From Trichobilharzia szidati (Eukaryota > Platyhelminthes > Trematoda > Strigeidida > Schistosomatidae), in NCBI GenBank assembly GCA_944472155.2, contig OX235277.1, positions 36,962,804 to 37,026,803 of the forward strand: a DNA stretch of 64,000 nucleotides, in the 5' to 3' direction. Both the position numbers and the translations under genes were made by a program. How positions within the stretch are numbered: position 1 is the first letter of the stretch; every line of letters begins with the position of its first letter. Under the pieces are notes generated by a model. The model saw nothing but the letters and a program-made list of their open reading frames with translations. It was not told where the DNA came from and did not search any database. This document shows positions 1 through 9,594 of this stretch, piece after piece.

Positions 1-135
1 AGGGTGACTTGGAGGAGGTCATGTGAAGAGGAGATGAAAATGTGTGGGCAGACATGGAGCCAGGTGAAGACTCTAGCAGAGAACCGAACGCAATGGAGAT
101 GCACAGCTGAAGCCCTATGTTCCTCTAGGAATTAA
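1..135 (+). CDS. C-terminal end of RTE-type LINE ORF (partial)
   Basis: The reading frame is open from base 1 and gives 44 codons ending at TAA 133-135. It contains TWRRSCEEEM near the start and AENRTQWRC near the end. This is the basic tail that follows the reverse transcriptase in schistosome RTE (SR2/SjR2-like) elements. The same tail is recognisable in decayed form near 33.0 kb and 43.8 kb. The frame is undamaged here, so this copy may be young, but its 5' part lies outside the window and coding capacity cannot be judged. Confidence 0.75.
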   Translation, partial: RVTWRRSCEEEMKMCGQTWSQVKTLAENRTQWRCTAEALCSSRN

Positions 136-165
136 AGGATACAATAATGATAATAATACAACTTA
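1..165 (+). mobile_element. RTE LINE, 3' end with (ATA/ATG)n tail
   Basis: The stop codon is followed closely by AAGGATACA and then a run of ATA/ATG triplets, the simple-repeat 3' end typical of RTE elements. The last coding bases contain the short hairpin TTCC-TCTA-GGAA (120-131), which recurs at the ends of other RTE copies and of one SINE class in this window. Confidence 0.75.
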
Positions 166-1379
166 AATCGGTTAATAACAAAAATCCTAATTTGAAATCA
201 ATTAAATCCCTTCAAAACTAACACTAAGAAATTTCTATATATATTAATCACACTTCTTGTTTGTTTCCTCGCACTTTCTTTTACATACATAAATAAACAT
301 TCAATTTTCCAAGTGCGATATAAATTCATTTGGGAATTTTTGAAAACAGATCAGAATGCTATTCAGAGTGTAGGAATATTTATGTATTCTAGTGGGTGGG
401 CAAATGTATCTCAATGGGATGAGAAAGAAGGAAGCAAAGCAAAAAACAAGAAAGAAGGTCAAAAGGAGGTATATATATACATATATCTATATATGTATAC
501 AAGGATAAACAAGTGAACAATTTTCACACACTCTCTTTGGAATTATTAATTCTTTTATGACTTGTTAATTTTATTGTAGTTTTCTTAGTATCTACATGAA
601 TGTTCATTCTCTTGTTCCACTTTTCAACTTATGATATGTGATGAATTGTTTCTGGCTTCTCGATTCTATTTTCTCTACTGTATACGCTGTTTACCGATTC
701 AGTTACATAATACCGAGGCTGTTTACTTAGCTATGGACTTAGGGTTTCACCTCTCTATGTGTGTAGCTGTGTTTGTGCGTGTGTTTAAAGGTCAATAAAG
801 AAAAATGAGAAGATGTAAATAGTTCTCGAGTTCTTGCAAACTGTGCCTCATCCTCCCACCTCTTGCTTCTATTTCCTCTTCTCGTCTCGTCTCGTCGTCT
901 ATAATAATAACTACGGTCATCTGTCTTGTATCAGAACACATACACCCCCATACACACACATACACACTCACGTAGGAAGTGACTTTGAAACTAAGCAAAA
1001 AAGAATGACTAATGTTCACTCCTATAAATATATGTTCCTTCTTCTGCCTAAATAGAGTGAGAGAAAAAGCAGGTAAATCATGTTTGTTACTGTTGCTGTT
1101 TTCCTTCTTATTCTTTCTTCAGTTTTAACGTCTTACTTATTCTTGCAGTAAAAGGATAAAAATAGAAACGGGAGAAAGAGAGAGAATGCGAGAGAAAGGA
1201 TTTACTTTTCTTTTTCGGAAAGTTTCTACTTGATTAATTTTCAATAGTAGAGTTATACATAAGTATATTCATTTATTTTTATAAAGTACTTGCTAAACAA
1301 AAGATTTCATTATGAAATAATGCATTATAACTATTATTTCAATACTGATTATGAATTGATACATTAGTTAGGAAACTGT
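166..1379. other. AT-rich DNA without recognisable gene
   Basis: No coding frame or repeat could be supported. There are short low-complexity tracts: TA-rich near 465-500 and CA/TG-rich around 760-785 and 935-975. Small frames here are compositional. Confidence 0.5.
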
Positions 1380-1760
1380 TAAAAACCCACCAAGAATTAC
1401 TAGATAACTGCATCGTCATTAATTTGAGACATCACTAATGTCCAAAGCCAGGACCTCCTGGTCACAAGGTGAGTTCTTAGACCATTAAGCCACTTGGACC
1501 CAATCCAATGGCCAGCCCATGAATTCCAACCTCTGTTAATTAACGATAATACTGAGACCACTGGCCAATGTCATCAGCGAGTGGAGTTAGGTGTGAGGAC
1601 AGATAATTACCGATGACACTGGCTGGTTGTCGCGCTGAAAATCCCGAAGCAGTAGAAGCCGAGATTCATGCGCCACTGGGTGGGGCCACAGTGGCTGAAT
1701 GGCCTACGAATCACTTCGTAACCTGAAAGTACCGGGTTTGATCCTTGTTTAAGCTGTAGG

Positions 1761-1816
1761 TGCGCCCCATTGAAGAGTCCCAAACAAGGGCGAAATAGCC
1801 GGCTGTTCAGTACTCC
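1761..1816 (+). ncRNA. Decayed hammerhead ribozyme, unit 1
   Basis: The order is TTGAAGA (expected CUGANGA), stem II GTCCC..GGG, GAAA at 1792-1795, then the downstream helix I strand CAGTAC. The first core base is T rather than C and the upstream helix I strand has lost pairing, so it is probably inactive. Confidence 0.5.
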
Positions 1817-2149
1817 CTGTTGGTTTTCATTGATTCTCCAACTGATATCATCTGGGGACTTCAAGAGTGATCATGAAATTGTTACATCAGGTCAAAAACT
1901 GTTAAAATCCCACGAAGAATTACTGGACAATTGTGTCGTCCTCAATTTGAGACATTCCACTGAGGTTCTATCCCAGGAACGTTTGCTCACAAGATGACCA
2001 ATGTTATCGGCTAGTGGTCGCGCTATATCGTGAATTGGCAGAAGTTGAAGTTCGTGGACTGGCTCTTGGATTGGATTGCAGTGGTGCAATGGTCTACGAG
2101 CTCACCTTGTGACCAGAAGGTCATGGGTTTGGACCCCAGCGGTGGATGC

Positions 2150-2196
2150 GTACTGCTGAAAATGACTAAATTAAGGATGAAATGACTGTCCAGTAC
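2150..2196 (+). ncRNA. Decayed hammerhead ribozyme, unit 2
   Basis: Helix I is perfect: GTACTG 2150-2155 pairs with CAGTAC 2191-2196. GAAA is at 2179-2182 and the cleavage triplet GTC at 2188-2190. The core reads CTGAAAA, where consensus CUGANGA has G at the sixth position, and stem II is weak. Confidence 0.55.
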
Positions 2197-2807
2197 TCCC
2201 AGGTTTTCCAGTGTTCCTCTAACGGATGTCAGCTAATGATGAATTTCTGTAACCAAATCTTACTTCTACAAGTTAGTGAATTTTACTGCCATCATCACTA
2301 GCCAATCTCATCGGTGAGTGTTTGTCATCACGTTCTACCTTTCGGGCCCCATTGGTCAAGACGTCTTGCTACAACTCCAAGGAACTTCATCTTATGGGCA
2401 GTCACTAATCAGCATCACATTCATTTTTAAGCTTTCGTTTTTAGGGATTTGATTTGCATCAAGTATGACCATGAAGTCATATTAGTTAGAAAACCATTGG
2501 ATAACCATCTGGTAGTACTGGACAGCTGTTTCGTTCCACTCTGCGACTCTACATCAGTACACATCCATGAGCCCACAGGTGAAAATTGGACTCAGGGCTA
2601 TAGGATGTAGTTGTCTAAGAGGATACACCAGGTTGGGTATGCAAACATAATCATGGATGACATTGTCTGGTTGTCGCGATGAGAATCGCGAAATGGCAGA
2701 AACTTGAATTCATAGGCCACTGAAACTCGTCACACCAGATGAATGAACTATAGACTCACCTCCTAGCATGAGAGCACCGCGTTCGATCCTCAGTGAGGGC
2801 TTGGATG

Positions 2808-2858
2808 CGTTCTGTTAAAAAGTCGCAAGCACTGTCGAAAAAATTAGCTGTTCAGTAC
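2808..2858 (+). ncRNA. Decayed hammerhead ribozyme, unit 3
   Basis: It is recognised by position in the unit and by CAGTACTCCC downstream. The core CTGTTAAAA and stem II are degraded. Confidence 0.35.
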
Positions 2859-2990
2859 TCCCTGTTGGTTTCCACTATTTCTCTAACTGATGGAAGCTGG
2901 TGATCAAACTTGAATTCAGTCAAATGTCTTCAAAGCAACACTCGAGGAATTAATTCCACAAGTCAAGTTTTAACTTTGGTGATTAAGTCT

Positions 2991-3640
2991 GGAGACTTGA
3001 TATCGCTGTGTACTCTAAACTGCTGTTATATGGTTAAAATTAGTGAACAGCAAGATCTTGAATAAGGTTTCGACACTTCTGGCACTGGTCATCAAGCCGT
3101 ATGGGTAATCTTAAAGGAACTCATGTCGGCTCTAGGTTTAGACACTGCTTCATCTTTTCTGTGTTCACCTGCAGATCTGTCTTCACTGACAGCCAGTTTT
3201 TCGTTTTTCGCCTGTAAGTCTTCGAATACGACGTAATTTATCTAAAACGTGTACAATATGCATTGGCACAAAACATTTCGGACAATCTGACCATACAATC
3301 ACGTGTTTGTCACACATATCCATGCAAAGGTTAGAAAAAAGAAGGACTAAAAAATATTACTCAGTGAAATGAACATCGGTTCTAAAACTGGATTACCAAG
3401 GCAGGTTCAGAGTAATTATAAACAATTTGTAAATATATAAAACAGGTTTATGCCTTCAGATGACTAAGGCATCAATGAATTTAAGTCTGTGATCCGAATC
3501 AGTTTTTAAGGAAATTCTGATAACAACTTTATAATGGTGTTGGACATCTATTTCCAGGATTAATTGAACTTGGTGATTTTATTTGTTTTTACAAACATTT
3601 AAGGATATTTTCTGTAGCCCTGCCCTGCAAAAGTCGATAG
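2991..3640. other. No gene; a small RTE scrap
   Basis: About 3150-3240 on the minus strand resembles the linker after the RTE FADD box (frame with EDLQAKNEKL). The rest shows nothing recognisable. Confidence 0.35.
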
Positions 3641-3645
3641 GTCCC
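3641..3645. repeat. Target-site duplication, left copy (GTCCC)
   Basis: It is identical to 6952-6956 on the other side of the LTR element. Confidence 0.85.
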
Positions 3646-3927
3646 TGTCAATGGACGTGAACATTGAACGTTTGTTTATTGGAACTGGCAAACATTGGTG
3701 GGCAGTTCGAAGGCGCGAATGGAACGATCGCTTGCAAGTTGGAAGAAAATGGAAAGAACACGAATAAAAACTTTGTATATTGTCTCGTTTTAATTGCCAA
3801 ACAATATAATTTCGTTCAAGGAATACTGGTGTTTTGCATTTAAAGTTGAGATATATACATAGTATTTATCGGTTCAAAACGAAAACGTCTTCACTAGAAT
3901 AGGAACTTAGGGCTAAGTTCCTTGACA
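3646..3927 (+). repeat. 5' LTR, 282 bp
   Basis: The ends are TGTCA and TGACA. An AATAAA poly(A) signal is at 3763-3768. The last 25 bases contain an 8-bp hairpin (3902-3921; stem GGAACTTA/TAAGTTCC, loop GGGC). It differs from the 3' LTR at three bases. Confidence 0.92.
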
Positions 3928-4130
3928 GTTTTTATTCGTCTGTTCGCCTTCTGGAACAGTTAATTCGTCTGTTCGTCTACTGAAGTTCCATCTGGGGCAG
4001 TTTTTATTCGTTTGGTCGTTTTTTGGAGCGCCTTCTGGACTTCTTCCGGGTGTACTTACTAGATCTGCAGCCAGCTTCTCGTTGGACAAGGATTATCAAC
4101 GCAATTTGGATTCTTTGGTGACGTTGGATA
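3928..4130 (+). other. Leader between 5' LTR and gag
   Basis: It is built of imperfect repeats of a TTTTTATTCGT..TTCGCCTTCTGGA phrase. The primer-binding site should begin just inside 3928, but I cannot assign the matching tRNA by eye. Confidence 0.5.
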
Positions 4131-6122
4131 ATGCCTGGGTCAAGAAAGGGACATGGCACCATGGAAGCAGACAAAAAATTAAGTAACGATGAGTTGCCTG
4201 TTAATTGTAATGATATGTATGATGCTCAGCATGTTGAGTTTGATGTTCACGCTTCACCGTTAAGTGATAGTAAGGGTTTAAGATTGCCTAAGTTTGAACC
4301 GCGATACTTCGATGGAAACCCAGCTGACTACCCACAGTTCATCAAAGAGTTTGAGGTCATGCTGAGTGGTTTTGTATTAAATGATGAAATGAAGTTAATG
4401 TATTTGTTGAGATATTGCACTGGTGTGGCTGCAAGAGCCATACAGTGCTGCAAGTTTATGCCCCCGAACGAAGGATATAATGAGGCAATGAAGATACTAC
4501 GTCAAAGGTTTGGAAAACCATTTATGATATCCCGTAGTATTTTCGAGACAGTGAAAGGTAACGGATCACAGTTAAGCGATAATGCAGAGGAACTTGCAGA
4601 GTTCTTGGATAATTTGATGGTATATAGAAATACACTCATGTCTTTTAACTGCGTAGATGAATTGAACTCAAGTTCCGTGCTTGAGACTGTTGCCAAGAGA
4701 TTACCTGTTCGTCTACAAAGGAAGTTCATAAAGGTTTGTTCACGTCTAGAGGAGGAGGGTGTAGAGCCCGGGTTGGATGACATTGTGAGCCTGGTGAAAG
4801 ACAGTGTCAACCAATCTTTGAGCAAGTTTGCTAGTATACTGCATCCCACCCCAGGAATAGAGAAATCAGAGAGCAAAATGCAATCATTTATAACGAAGGG
4901 GTCTCAGCGTAGTGGATATCGAGAAAGCTGTATGGTTTCTAGTAAACCTAATGGTTGTGACAGCTTTAGTGGGACGTCCCCAACGGATAAGTTACAAGCT
5001 GCAAGGCAAACACGGTTGTGCTTCGTTCGTTTGCAAGAAGTGCATACAAAGGCGAACTGTGAAGCAACGAGCAAGTTTAGTGGCAAGCTAAATGTGAAGT
5101 CAGCGTCATCGTGTTCTGACTCCGAATCGTGTGACGATAATGGTGCGGCGAGGAAGCCTTTAGTCGTAACTGGTAATCCATTGTTGAAAAGAGTGTCTCA
5201 GACGACACCGCAGTTTGTGCATAAGAAGAGGGTTACAGTTTCAATGTCCAGTTCTGATTCCACAAGTTTACAAGGTATTACTAGTCAGAGTAAAGGAATT
5301 AAACCTTTAAGGATTCATGAAGAAGAACCTAAGTCATCTACGGCTGTTATTAAAGAGTTTGAAAATGATGAAATCGATCATGCAGTCGGCGGTAAAGTGG
5401 GTATTCGTGACAATGGTCACGATAGTTCACATTTGTCTGTGGCTGATCATGATGAGATTAGCGGAATGCCTACTACTACTGAATTGAACGAAGGTTCTGT
5501 ACAACTTGAAAGTGAAGTAGAATTAAAGGCAGATGCGGTTGCTGCAGATATGGATAATCGTGAGACCGTCAGTGTAAATGATTCGAGTGTAGCCCAACTA
5601 TCGACAGATGTTAAAGCTGAACTGGAGCCAATAATAAAAGATAGCAGTGGTGGTAATCCTGTGGTTAGACAACCTCCTAAAGGTCTAACAACAACAGCTT
5701 CTGATACACCGCTAAGTTCTTCAACTGGTGTCAGTCAGTCGTCGTTGGTGTTGTCATATGCAGTAAAAGAGCCGTCCATGAACCAACGTGTCTTATGCAG
5801 TGATTATGCTAGTGTCGGTCCGTTCGAAAGGACGAAAGTCAATGGCCAGTTTAGTGACGATAAGCCAACTGTGTACAAGGTGGTAACTGTCAGACTGACT
5901 TGCACGAATAAAGGCATTTCAGGTTTCAAACTACTATTTGAATGTTATTATCTTTGGTGCAAATTACTCTGTACTTTCGCTTGGTTGGTCAGATACGTCG
6001 TATGTTTGTTAGTCATCTACCTTCCACGATACAATGTCATGGGCGTGTTACCATTCAGAGTCGAGGATATAGATGATGGAAAGAGGTCAGCAAATGAGCT
6101 CAAAGACGATTTCCCAACTTAA
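4131..6122 (+). CDS. gag: BEL/Pao-type Gag polyprotein of the LTR element
   Basis: The frame has 663 codons, starts at ATG in GATAATGC and ends at TAA. Residues about 52-190 (LPKFEPRYFDGNP.. then ..ILRQRFGKP) resemble the DUF1759/Pao Gag core that packages the element RNA into particles. Residues 297-310 have CX2[C]X4HX4C zinc-knuckle spacing, with Cys297, His305 and Cys310 present but Arg300 (CGT, 5028-5030) at the second Cys position. Residues about 330-590 are acidic and Ser/Thr-rich. A strongly hydrophobic stretch, about 598-632, lies near the C-terminus and is unusual for Gag. No protease or reverse transcriptase follows, so copying would need enzymes from a full-length relative. The uninterrupted frame between nearly identical LTRs suggests recent mobility. 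Confidence 0.85.
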   Translation: MPGSRKGHGTMEADKKLSNDELPVNCNDMYDAQHVEFDVHASPLSDSKGLRLPKFEPRYFDGNPADYPQFIKEFEVMLSGFVLNDEMKLMYLLRYCTGVAARAIQCCKFMPPNEGYNEAMKILRQRFGKPFMISRSIFETVKGNGSQLSDNAEELAEFLDNLMVYRNTLMSFNCVDELNSSSVLETVAKRLPVRLQRKFIKVCSRLEEEGVEPGLDDIVSLVKDSVNQSLSKFASILHPTPGIEKSESKMQSFITKGSQRSGYRESCMVSSKPNGCDSFSGTSPTDKLQAARQTRLCFVRLQEVHTKANCEATSKFSGKLNVKSASSCSDSESCDDNGAARKPLVVTGNPLLKRVSQTTPQFVHKKRVTVSMSSSDSTSLQGITSQSKGIKPLRIHEEEPKSSTAVIKEFENDEIDHAVGGKVGIRDNGHDSSHLSVADHDEISGMPTTTELNEGSVQLESEVELKADAVAADMDNRETVSVNDSSVAQLSTDVKAELEPIIKDSSGGNPVVRQPPKGLTTTASDTPLSSSTGVSQSSLVLSYAVKEPSMNQRVLCSDYASVGPFERTKVNGQFSDDKPTVYKVVTVRLTCTNKGISGFKLLFECYYLWCKLLCTFAWLVRYVVCLLVIYLPRYNVMGVLPFRVEDIDDGKRSANELKDDFPT

Positions 6123-6669
6123 GGGCGTAAACCTGAGAAGGGTTGTAGGCGTACTGCTGTAAGTCCTACAATTCTTCAAGGGTAGCTCGTCAAGGCAGAA
6201 TCCACAACATTTGATATATTGATTGTACATATGTTTGTGTTGAGTAATTCAGTGGGTTCCGATTCATCTGATTGTCGGTTAATTTTATAGTTGTCGTATT
6301 GTGTGAATCATCTTGTAATGTTTTGTAAGTACTTCTGAATTCGCTTCTAAACTTGTGAACGAATCGAGTAGTGTTACAGTCAGTGTACGCGATTGGATAC
6401 GCAGGGGAGAGGATTGGGCTAGAGTGGAATGGAGCAACCAATACTCCGTGAACCAGATCAGTGTCGATACTGTCGTCAGAGAGCGTAGATCCCATGCGCC
6501 GGGGAGAGCGTGTCGGTGTGATGTGGTATGCTTGCTGTGTGTTGGGCTTTTTTGTCTTGCTTTTCCAATTTTAGCCTAGTCCCGATTGGCCCAGGTTCCC
6601 GCATTGGCAGTTCAGTTCAAGGTTACCGCTGCTGTGGAAAAAAGGGATGGACCCTTTTTTGCCGGGGAG
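6123..6669 (+). other. Non-coding 3' part of the LTR element with polypurine tract
   Basis: It lies between gag and the 3' LTR. It includes a purine run near 6638-6650 (GGAAAAAAGGGATGGA) and GGGGAG directly before the LTR; one of these is the likely polypurine tract priming plus-strand synthesis. No pol remnant is visible. Confidence 0.6.
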
Positions 6670-6951
6670 TGTCAATGGACGTGAACATTGAACGTTTGTT
6701 TATTGGAACTGGCAACCATTGGTGGGCAATTCGAAGGCGCGAATGGAACGATCGCTTGCAAGTTGGAAGAAAGTGGAAAGAACACGAATAAAAACTTTGT
6801 ATATTGTCTCGTTTTAATTGCCAAACAATATAATTTCGTTCAAGGAATACTGGTGTTTTGCATTTAAAGTTGAGATATATACATAGTATTTATCGGTTCA
6901 AAACGAAAACGTCTTCACTAGAATAGGAACTTAGGGCTAAGTTCCTTGACA
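6670..6951 (+). repeat. 3' LTR, 282 bp
   Basis: It has the same length as the 5' LTR with three substitutions (CCATT for ACATT, CAATT for CAGTT, AAGTGG for AAATGG). It is followed by GTCCC, the right copy of the target duplication. Confidence 0.92.
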
Positions 6952-6956
6952 GTCCC

Positions 6957-7364
6957 CCTTATACATGTGACCATATGCACATGTAAACTGGTATGCACAA
7001 TGGAACGTGACAATATTTTATGGCTGCTATGAGGGGCTTATTGGAGAACCTAAATCCTTTTTTTCCATGAAAATGAGTTCACCTGGATTGTGCGTCTTAT
7101 CAATTGCTATATCGAGTCTTTATTTAGTTAGCAGAATTTAGTGTTTAACCATTGAACGGCTAGAATATATAAAAACATCCCTTATGGGAACTAATCGATT
7201 TGCTGGAGCTTTTTGTTGAATGCATTAGAACAAGCACTTGCCTAACGCATTTTTGTATCGGAGTAGATAGAAACTATGATAATTTAGATACTGTTCCCCC
7301 ATCCGAATGGGTTTCCTGTAGACAGATCGATTAAATGACTCATTGATTATACATAAGTAACTAG
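6957..7364. other. No gene recognised
   Basis: This is unique-looking AT-rich sequence beside the LTR element. Confidence 0.4.
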
Positions 7365-7465
7365 TATGTTGTGTCGAGTCCATTGTTTGGTGCAGACTGA
7401 ATTCTATCAGCCAGGTTTGCAGTTTGGTCACCATTCTGGGTGGCTCACCATCACGGTACACTTTA
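7365..7465 (-). repeat. Family N repeat, partial, inverted
   Basis: The block containing GCAGACTGAATTCTATCAG is shared with copies near 22.9 and 48.4 kb. It reads on the opposite strand to the N unit that starts at about 7530. Confidence 0.6.
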
Positions 7466-7529
7466 AAATGTTGCCAGAATACAGTCGGCACTAACAACAA
7501 GCACCAGACATATTCCACTGATTACTAAC

Positions 7530-7765
7530 TAGAGTCCATTCAAAGTATCCAATACAGCCCTACAGGAGGTCAGTCGATGGTCCAAATAGCTCACTGGTAA
7601 CGTCTCTGACTTCAGTCAGCAGTGGGTGACGTGAGTCTGAATCTCAGAAGAGATATGAGTTCCTTCAAGGTTACAGGTGAGCCCTGCTAACTGGTGAGTG
7701 CCAAGCAGTACGAAATCTAGGTCCGAGGATTCCTTCCGACTGCCTCCAACCATCAAATAACTGAC
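7530..7765 (+). mobile_element. Family N tRNA-headed retroposon with hammerhead-like RNA
   Basis: The unit has an A-box-like TAGCTCACTGGTA (7587-7599) and a B-box-like GAGTCTGAATCTC (7633-7645), spaced as in tRNA-derived Pol III promoters. A hammerhead-like structure follows at 7681-7729, then the family 3' phrase CTGCCTCCAACCATC. Other copies lie near 16.2, 22.9, 39.0, 40.1, 40.3, 48.4 and 52.6 kb. Confidence 0.65.
7681..7729 (+). ncRNA. Variant hammerhead-like RNA (family N)
   Basis: Helix I GCCCTG 7681-7686 pairs with CGAGGA 7724-7729 with one mismatch and one wobble. The core CTAACTGGTGA (7687-7697) is followed by stem II GTGC/GTAC, GAAA 7712-7715, short stem III around CTAG, and cleavage-type triplet GTC 7721-7723. 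The core is four bases longer than CUGANGA. Confidence 0.45.
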
Positions 7766-8689
7766 TCATCATGTCAGCGAGTTATGAGTACAGTTAAAAA
7801 TGACAAACAGTCATTACTTTTTTCATGTACGTTAAACATCTTGACCTATTGTAATACTTTATGCTGTTTTACCTTTTGTATAAATATGTATGATAAGTAC
7901 ACATTTGTGTGATTTGAATGTCCGAAACATGTTGTGCAAATACATTCAATACATGTTTTCAGATAGATTAGGTCTTCTTATTGTGTTCTTTTCAGAAAAT
8001 CATAATTGTTATTAAACGAATGAATAGGTGCTAAAGAGTAGAGAATTCTATTTCACAAAGCACATCTTTCTTTTCAGAAAAAATTGAATCTTAATTGTGA
8101 ATTAGACAATACAACGTCTTACTTACATTTCCTCTCTCTTTGACGATACAGGATAGAGCTTGTACTGTGAAGACCATTACTATTATTGATGCTATTACAA
8201 CTACGTCTAGTACTACTAATACAAAATTCAAATTTCCGGTATTATGACGCCAAACATAAACGTGTTCAATTTATTATCACTTGTGTACGCCTGCCTACCT
8301 ACAACTCCTACCATCAGTATTCTTCCTCAATCATTTCATACTTTTATTCGCTTTCAAGAATTTGAATAAAGTAACGGCAACAGCTAAGACAAAAGTTTGT
8401 GCAGAATAACATCGTTCCATCGTTTATTTCATTGGCTTCTCATCAACAGCGTACAGATTAAAGAAATTATTAGATTTATATACAGAACAACCTTAGCAAG
8501 TGTTACGAGATTTTAGGTAACAGAAGGTTATGAAATTATTGAATAGTGCTCAGAAATTACACTTAGGTAGCTTATACTCAGAAAGTTAAAATAAAAATCA
8601 ATGAATGCATATAAGAGTAGGAAGCTGTGACCAGTAGGGTACATCAGGTTGAAGATAAGACAGTAACTCATCGAAGAAGACATCGCGAA
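7766..8689. other. No gene recognised
   Basis: The stretch is AT-rich with no supportable frame. Confidence 0.4.
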
Positions 8690-8935
8690 ATGGTCGCGCT
8701 ATGTCATGAATTGGCAGAAGTTAGAATTCATCGACTGACCATTGGATCGGGTCCCAGTGGCTCAATGGTCTACGAGTACGTCTTGTAACCAGAAGGCCCC
8801 GGGTTCGAAACCCTGTGGTGAGTGAGTACTGTGAAGAGTCCCAAACAAGGACGAAACAGCCGTCCAGTACTCTCAGCTGGTTTTCCACTGGTTCTCTAAC
8901 TGATGTCAGCTCATGATGAAATCCTCCATCCAATA
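8690..8935 (+). mobile_element. Family H hammerhead retroposon, best-preserved head
   Basis: The tRNA-like head has TGGCTCAATGG (8758-8768, A box) and GGGTTCGAAACCC (8801-8813, B box with palindromic T-arm). The hammerhead segment follows, then the TGGTTTTCCACTGGTTCTCTAACTGATGTCAGC phrase that marks the family end. Confidence 0.7.
8826..8870 (+). ncRNA. Near-intact hammerhead ribozyme (family H)
   Basis: Helix I GTACTG 8826-8831 pairs with CAGTAC 8865-8870. Stem II is GTCC 8838-8841 with GGAC 8849-8852. GAAA is at 8853-8856. Stem III is a two-pair stem capped by four bases, and the cleavage triplet is GTC 8862-8864. The core reads TGAAGA directly after helix I, so the leading C of CUGANGA is missing or shared; one base decides activity. 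Confidence 0.65.
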
Positions 8936-9594
8936 GTAAAGGAGTCATATAATAAAGACAATATAATTATAATAATAAAGATTCATTTCAGACAATATGC
9001 AAACATACTGTTCAAATATTTTTAGCTTATTTAATTCCGAAATACGTTTTCTTCATGCATGATTTACATGTAAAGTAATAATCTGATGTATATCATCATT
9101 TCGTTAAAGAGTTGCACAGCGTCTACTTGGAAGTAAGTTAAATCAGAGCACAAGTTCATGTATAGAATATTTGATATAACTGGACGATTTAAACAATGAT
9201 AAATCCAAGTGAAATTAAACATTTTGTTGGAAAGCAATTTCGGTGCACCACTGATTCAAGCAGGCCGCCTTATTGTGAGAAAAATGATGAATAACCACCA
9301 AACTGAATAAAACCTTGGTGAATTCAACTCAAATCATAGAAACAACAAACAAGCAAAGTTACACTGTGTAAAAAGGGGTGGGGAGAGGTTAAGGCTAAAG
9401 AAGACGTCAGTAAATGAAGGAGAGAATAAAAACATCCTGTTATCAGGACAAGTATTGATTCCAGTATGTATATGCGTACATACATATTACTGGAAAAAAT
9501 AATTTCAAGTCTGTGGATTATGGGACTTGTGAAGATTAGAATCAATTTCAGCTATTAGATCCCTCCACGAACCAACATCACCTAAAGAGATTAT
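8936..9594. other. No gene recognised
   Basis: AT-rich sequence without a supportable feature. Confidence 0.4.

Larger units (their letters stand above)
1380..2990 (+). repeat. Tandem array of hammerhead-bearing retroposon units (family H)
   Basis: At least three units of the same kind follow each other in one direction. Each has a tRNA-like part with an A-box-like TGGCTGAATGG (1692-1702) or TGGTGCAATGG (2082-2092) and a B-box-like GGGTTTGATCC (1734-1744) or GGGTTTGGACCCC (2125-2137). Each is followed by a hammerhead-like segment ending in CAGTACTCCC, and then by a shared body with phrases such as TCGCGCTATATCGTGAATTGGCAGAAG. The ribozyme segments lie about 385 and 655 bases apart. The arrangement is like Sm-alpha/retrozyme repeats. 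All three ribozymes carry core damage. Confidence 0.65.
3646..6951 (+). mobile_element. Complete gag-only BEL/Pao-like LTR retrotransposon
   Basis: Two 282-bp direct repeats (TGTCA...TGACA) bound the element, and GTCCC occurs on both outer edges (3641-3645 and 6952-6956) as a 5-bp target-site duplication. The LTRs differ at only three positions, about 99% identical, so insertion was recent. The internal region of about 2.7 kb holds one long frame similar to BEL/Pao Gag. I see no aspartic protease D[ST]G, no YxDD reverse transcriptase box and no integrase in any frame. The element is therefore non-autonomous for reverse transcription but keeps an intact gag frame. Confidence 0.9.

Noticed and set aside
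313..516. 67-codon frame with Tyr/Ile repeats
   Set aside because: It starts without ATG and ends in a TA microsatellite; compositional.
1380..2990. CRISPR-like reading of the tandem repeats
   Set aside because: Units are hundreds of bases long, carry Pol III boxes and ribozymes, and the DNA is clearly eukaryotic.
4502..4876. 124-codon minus frame within gag
   Set aside because: Shadow of the long plus-strand Gag frame.
7225..7518. 97-codon minus frame
   Set aside because: It overlaps a family N repeat block and resembles no protein.
8758..8813. Possible tRNA gene with good B box
   Set aside because: The T-arm is good, but the head runs straight into a hammerhead repeat, and other copies are decayed; it is a tRNA-derived retroposon head.
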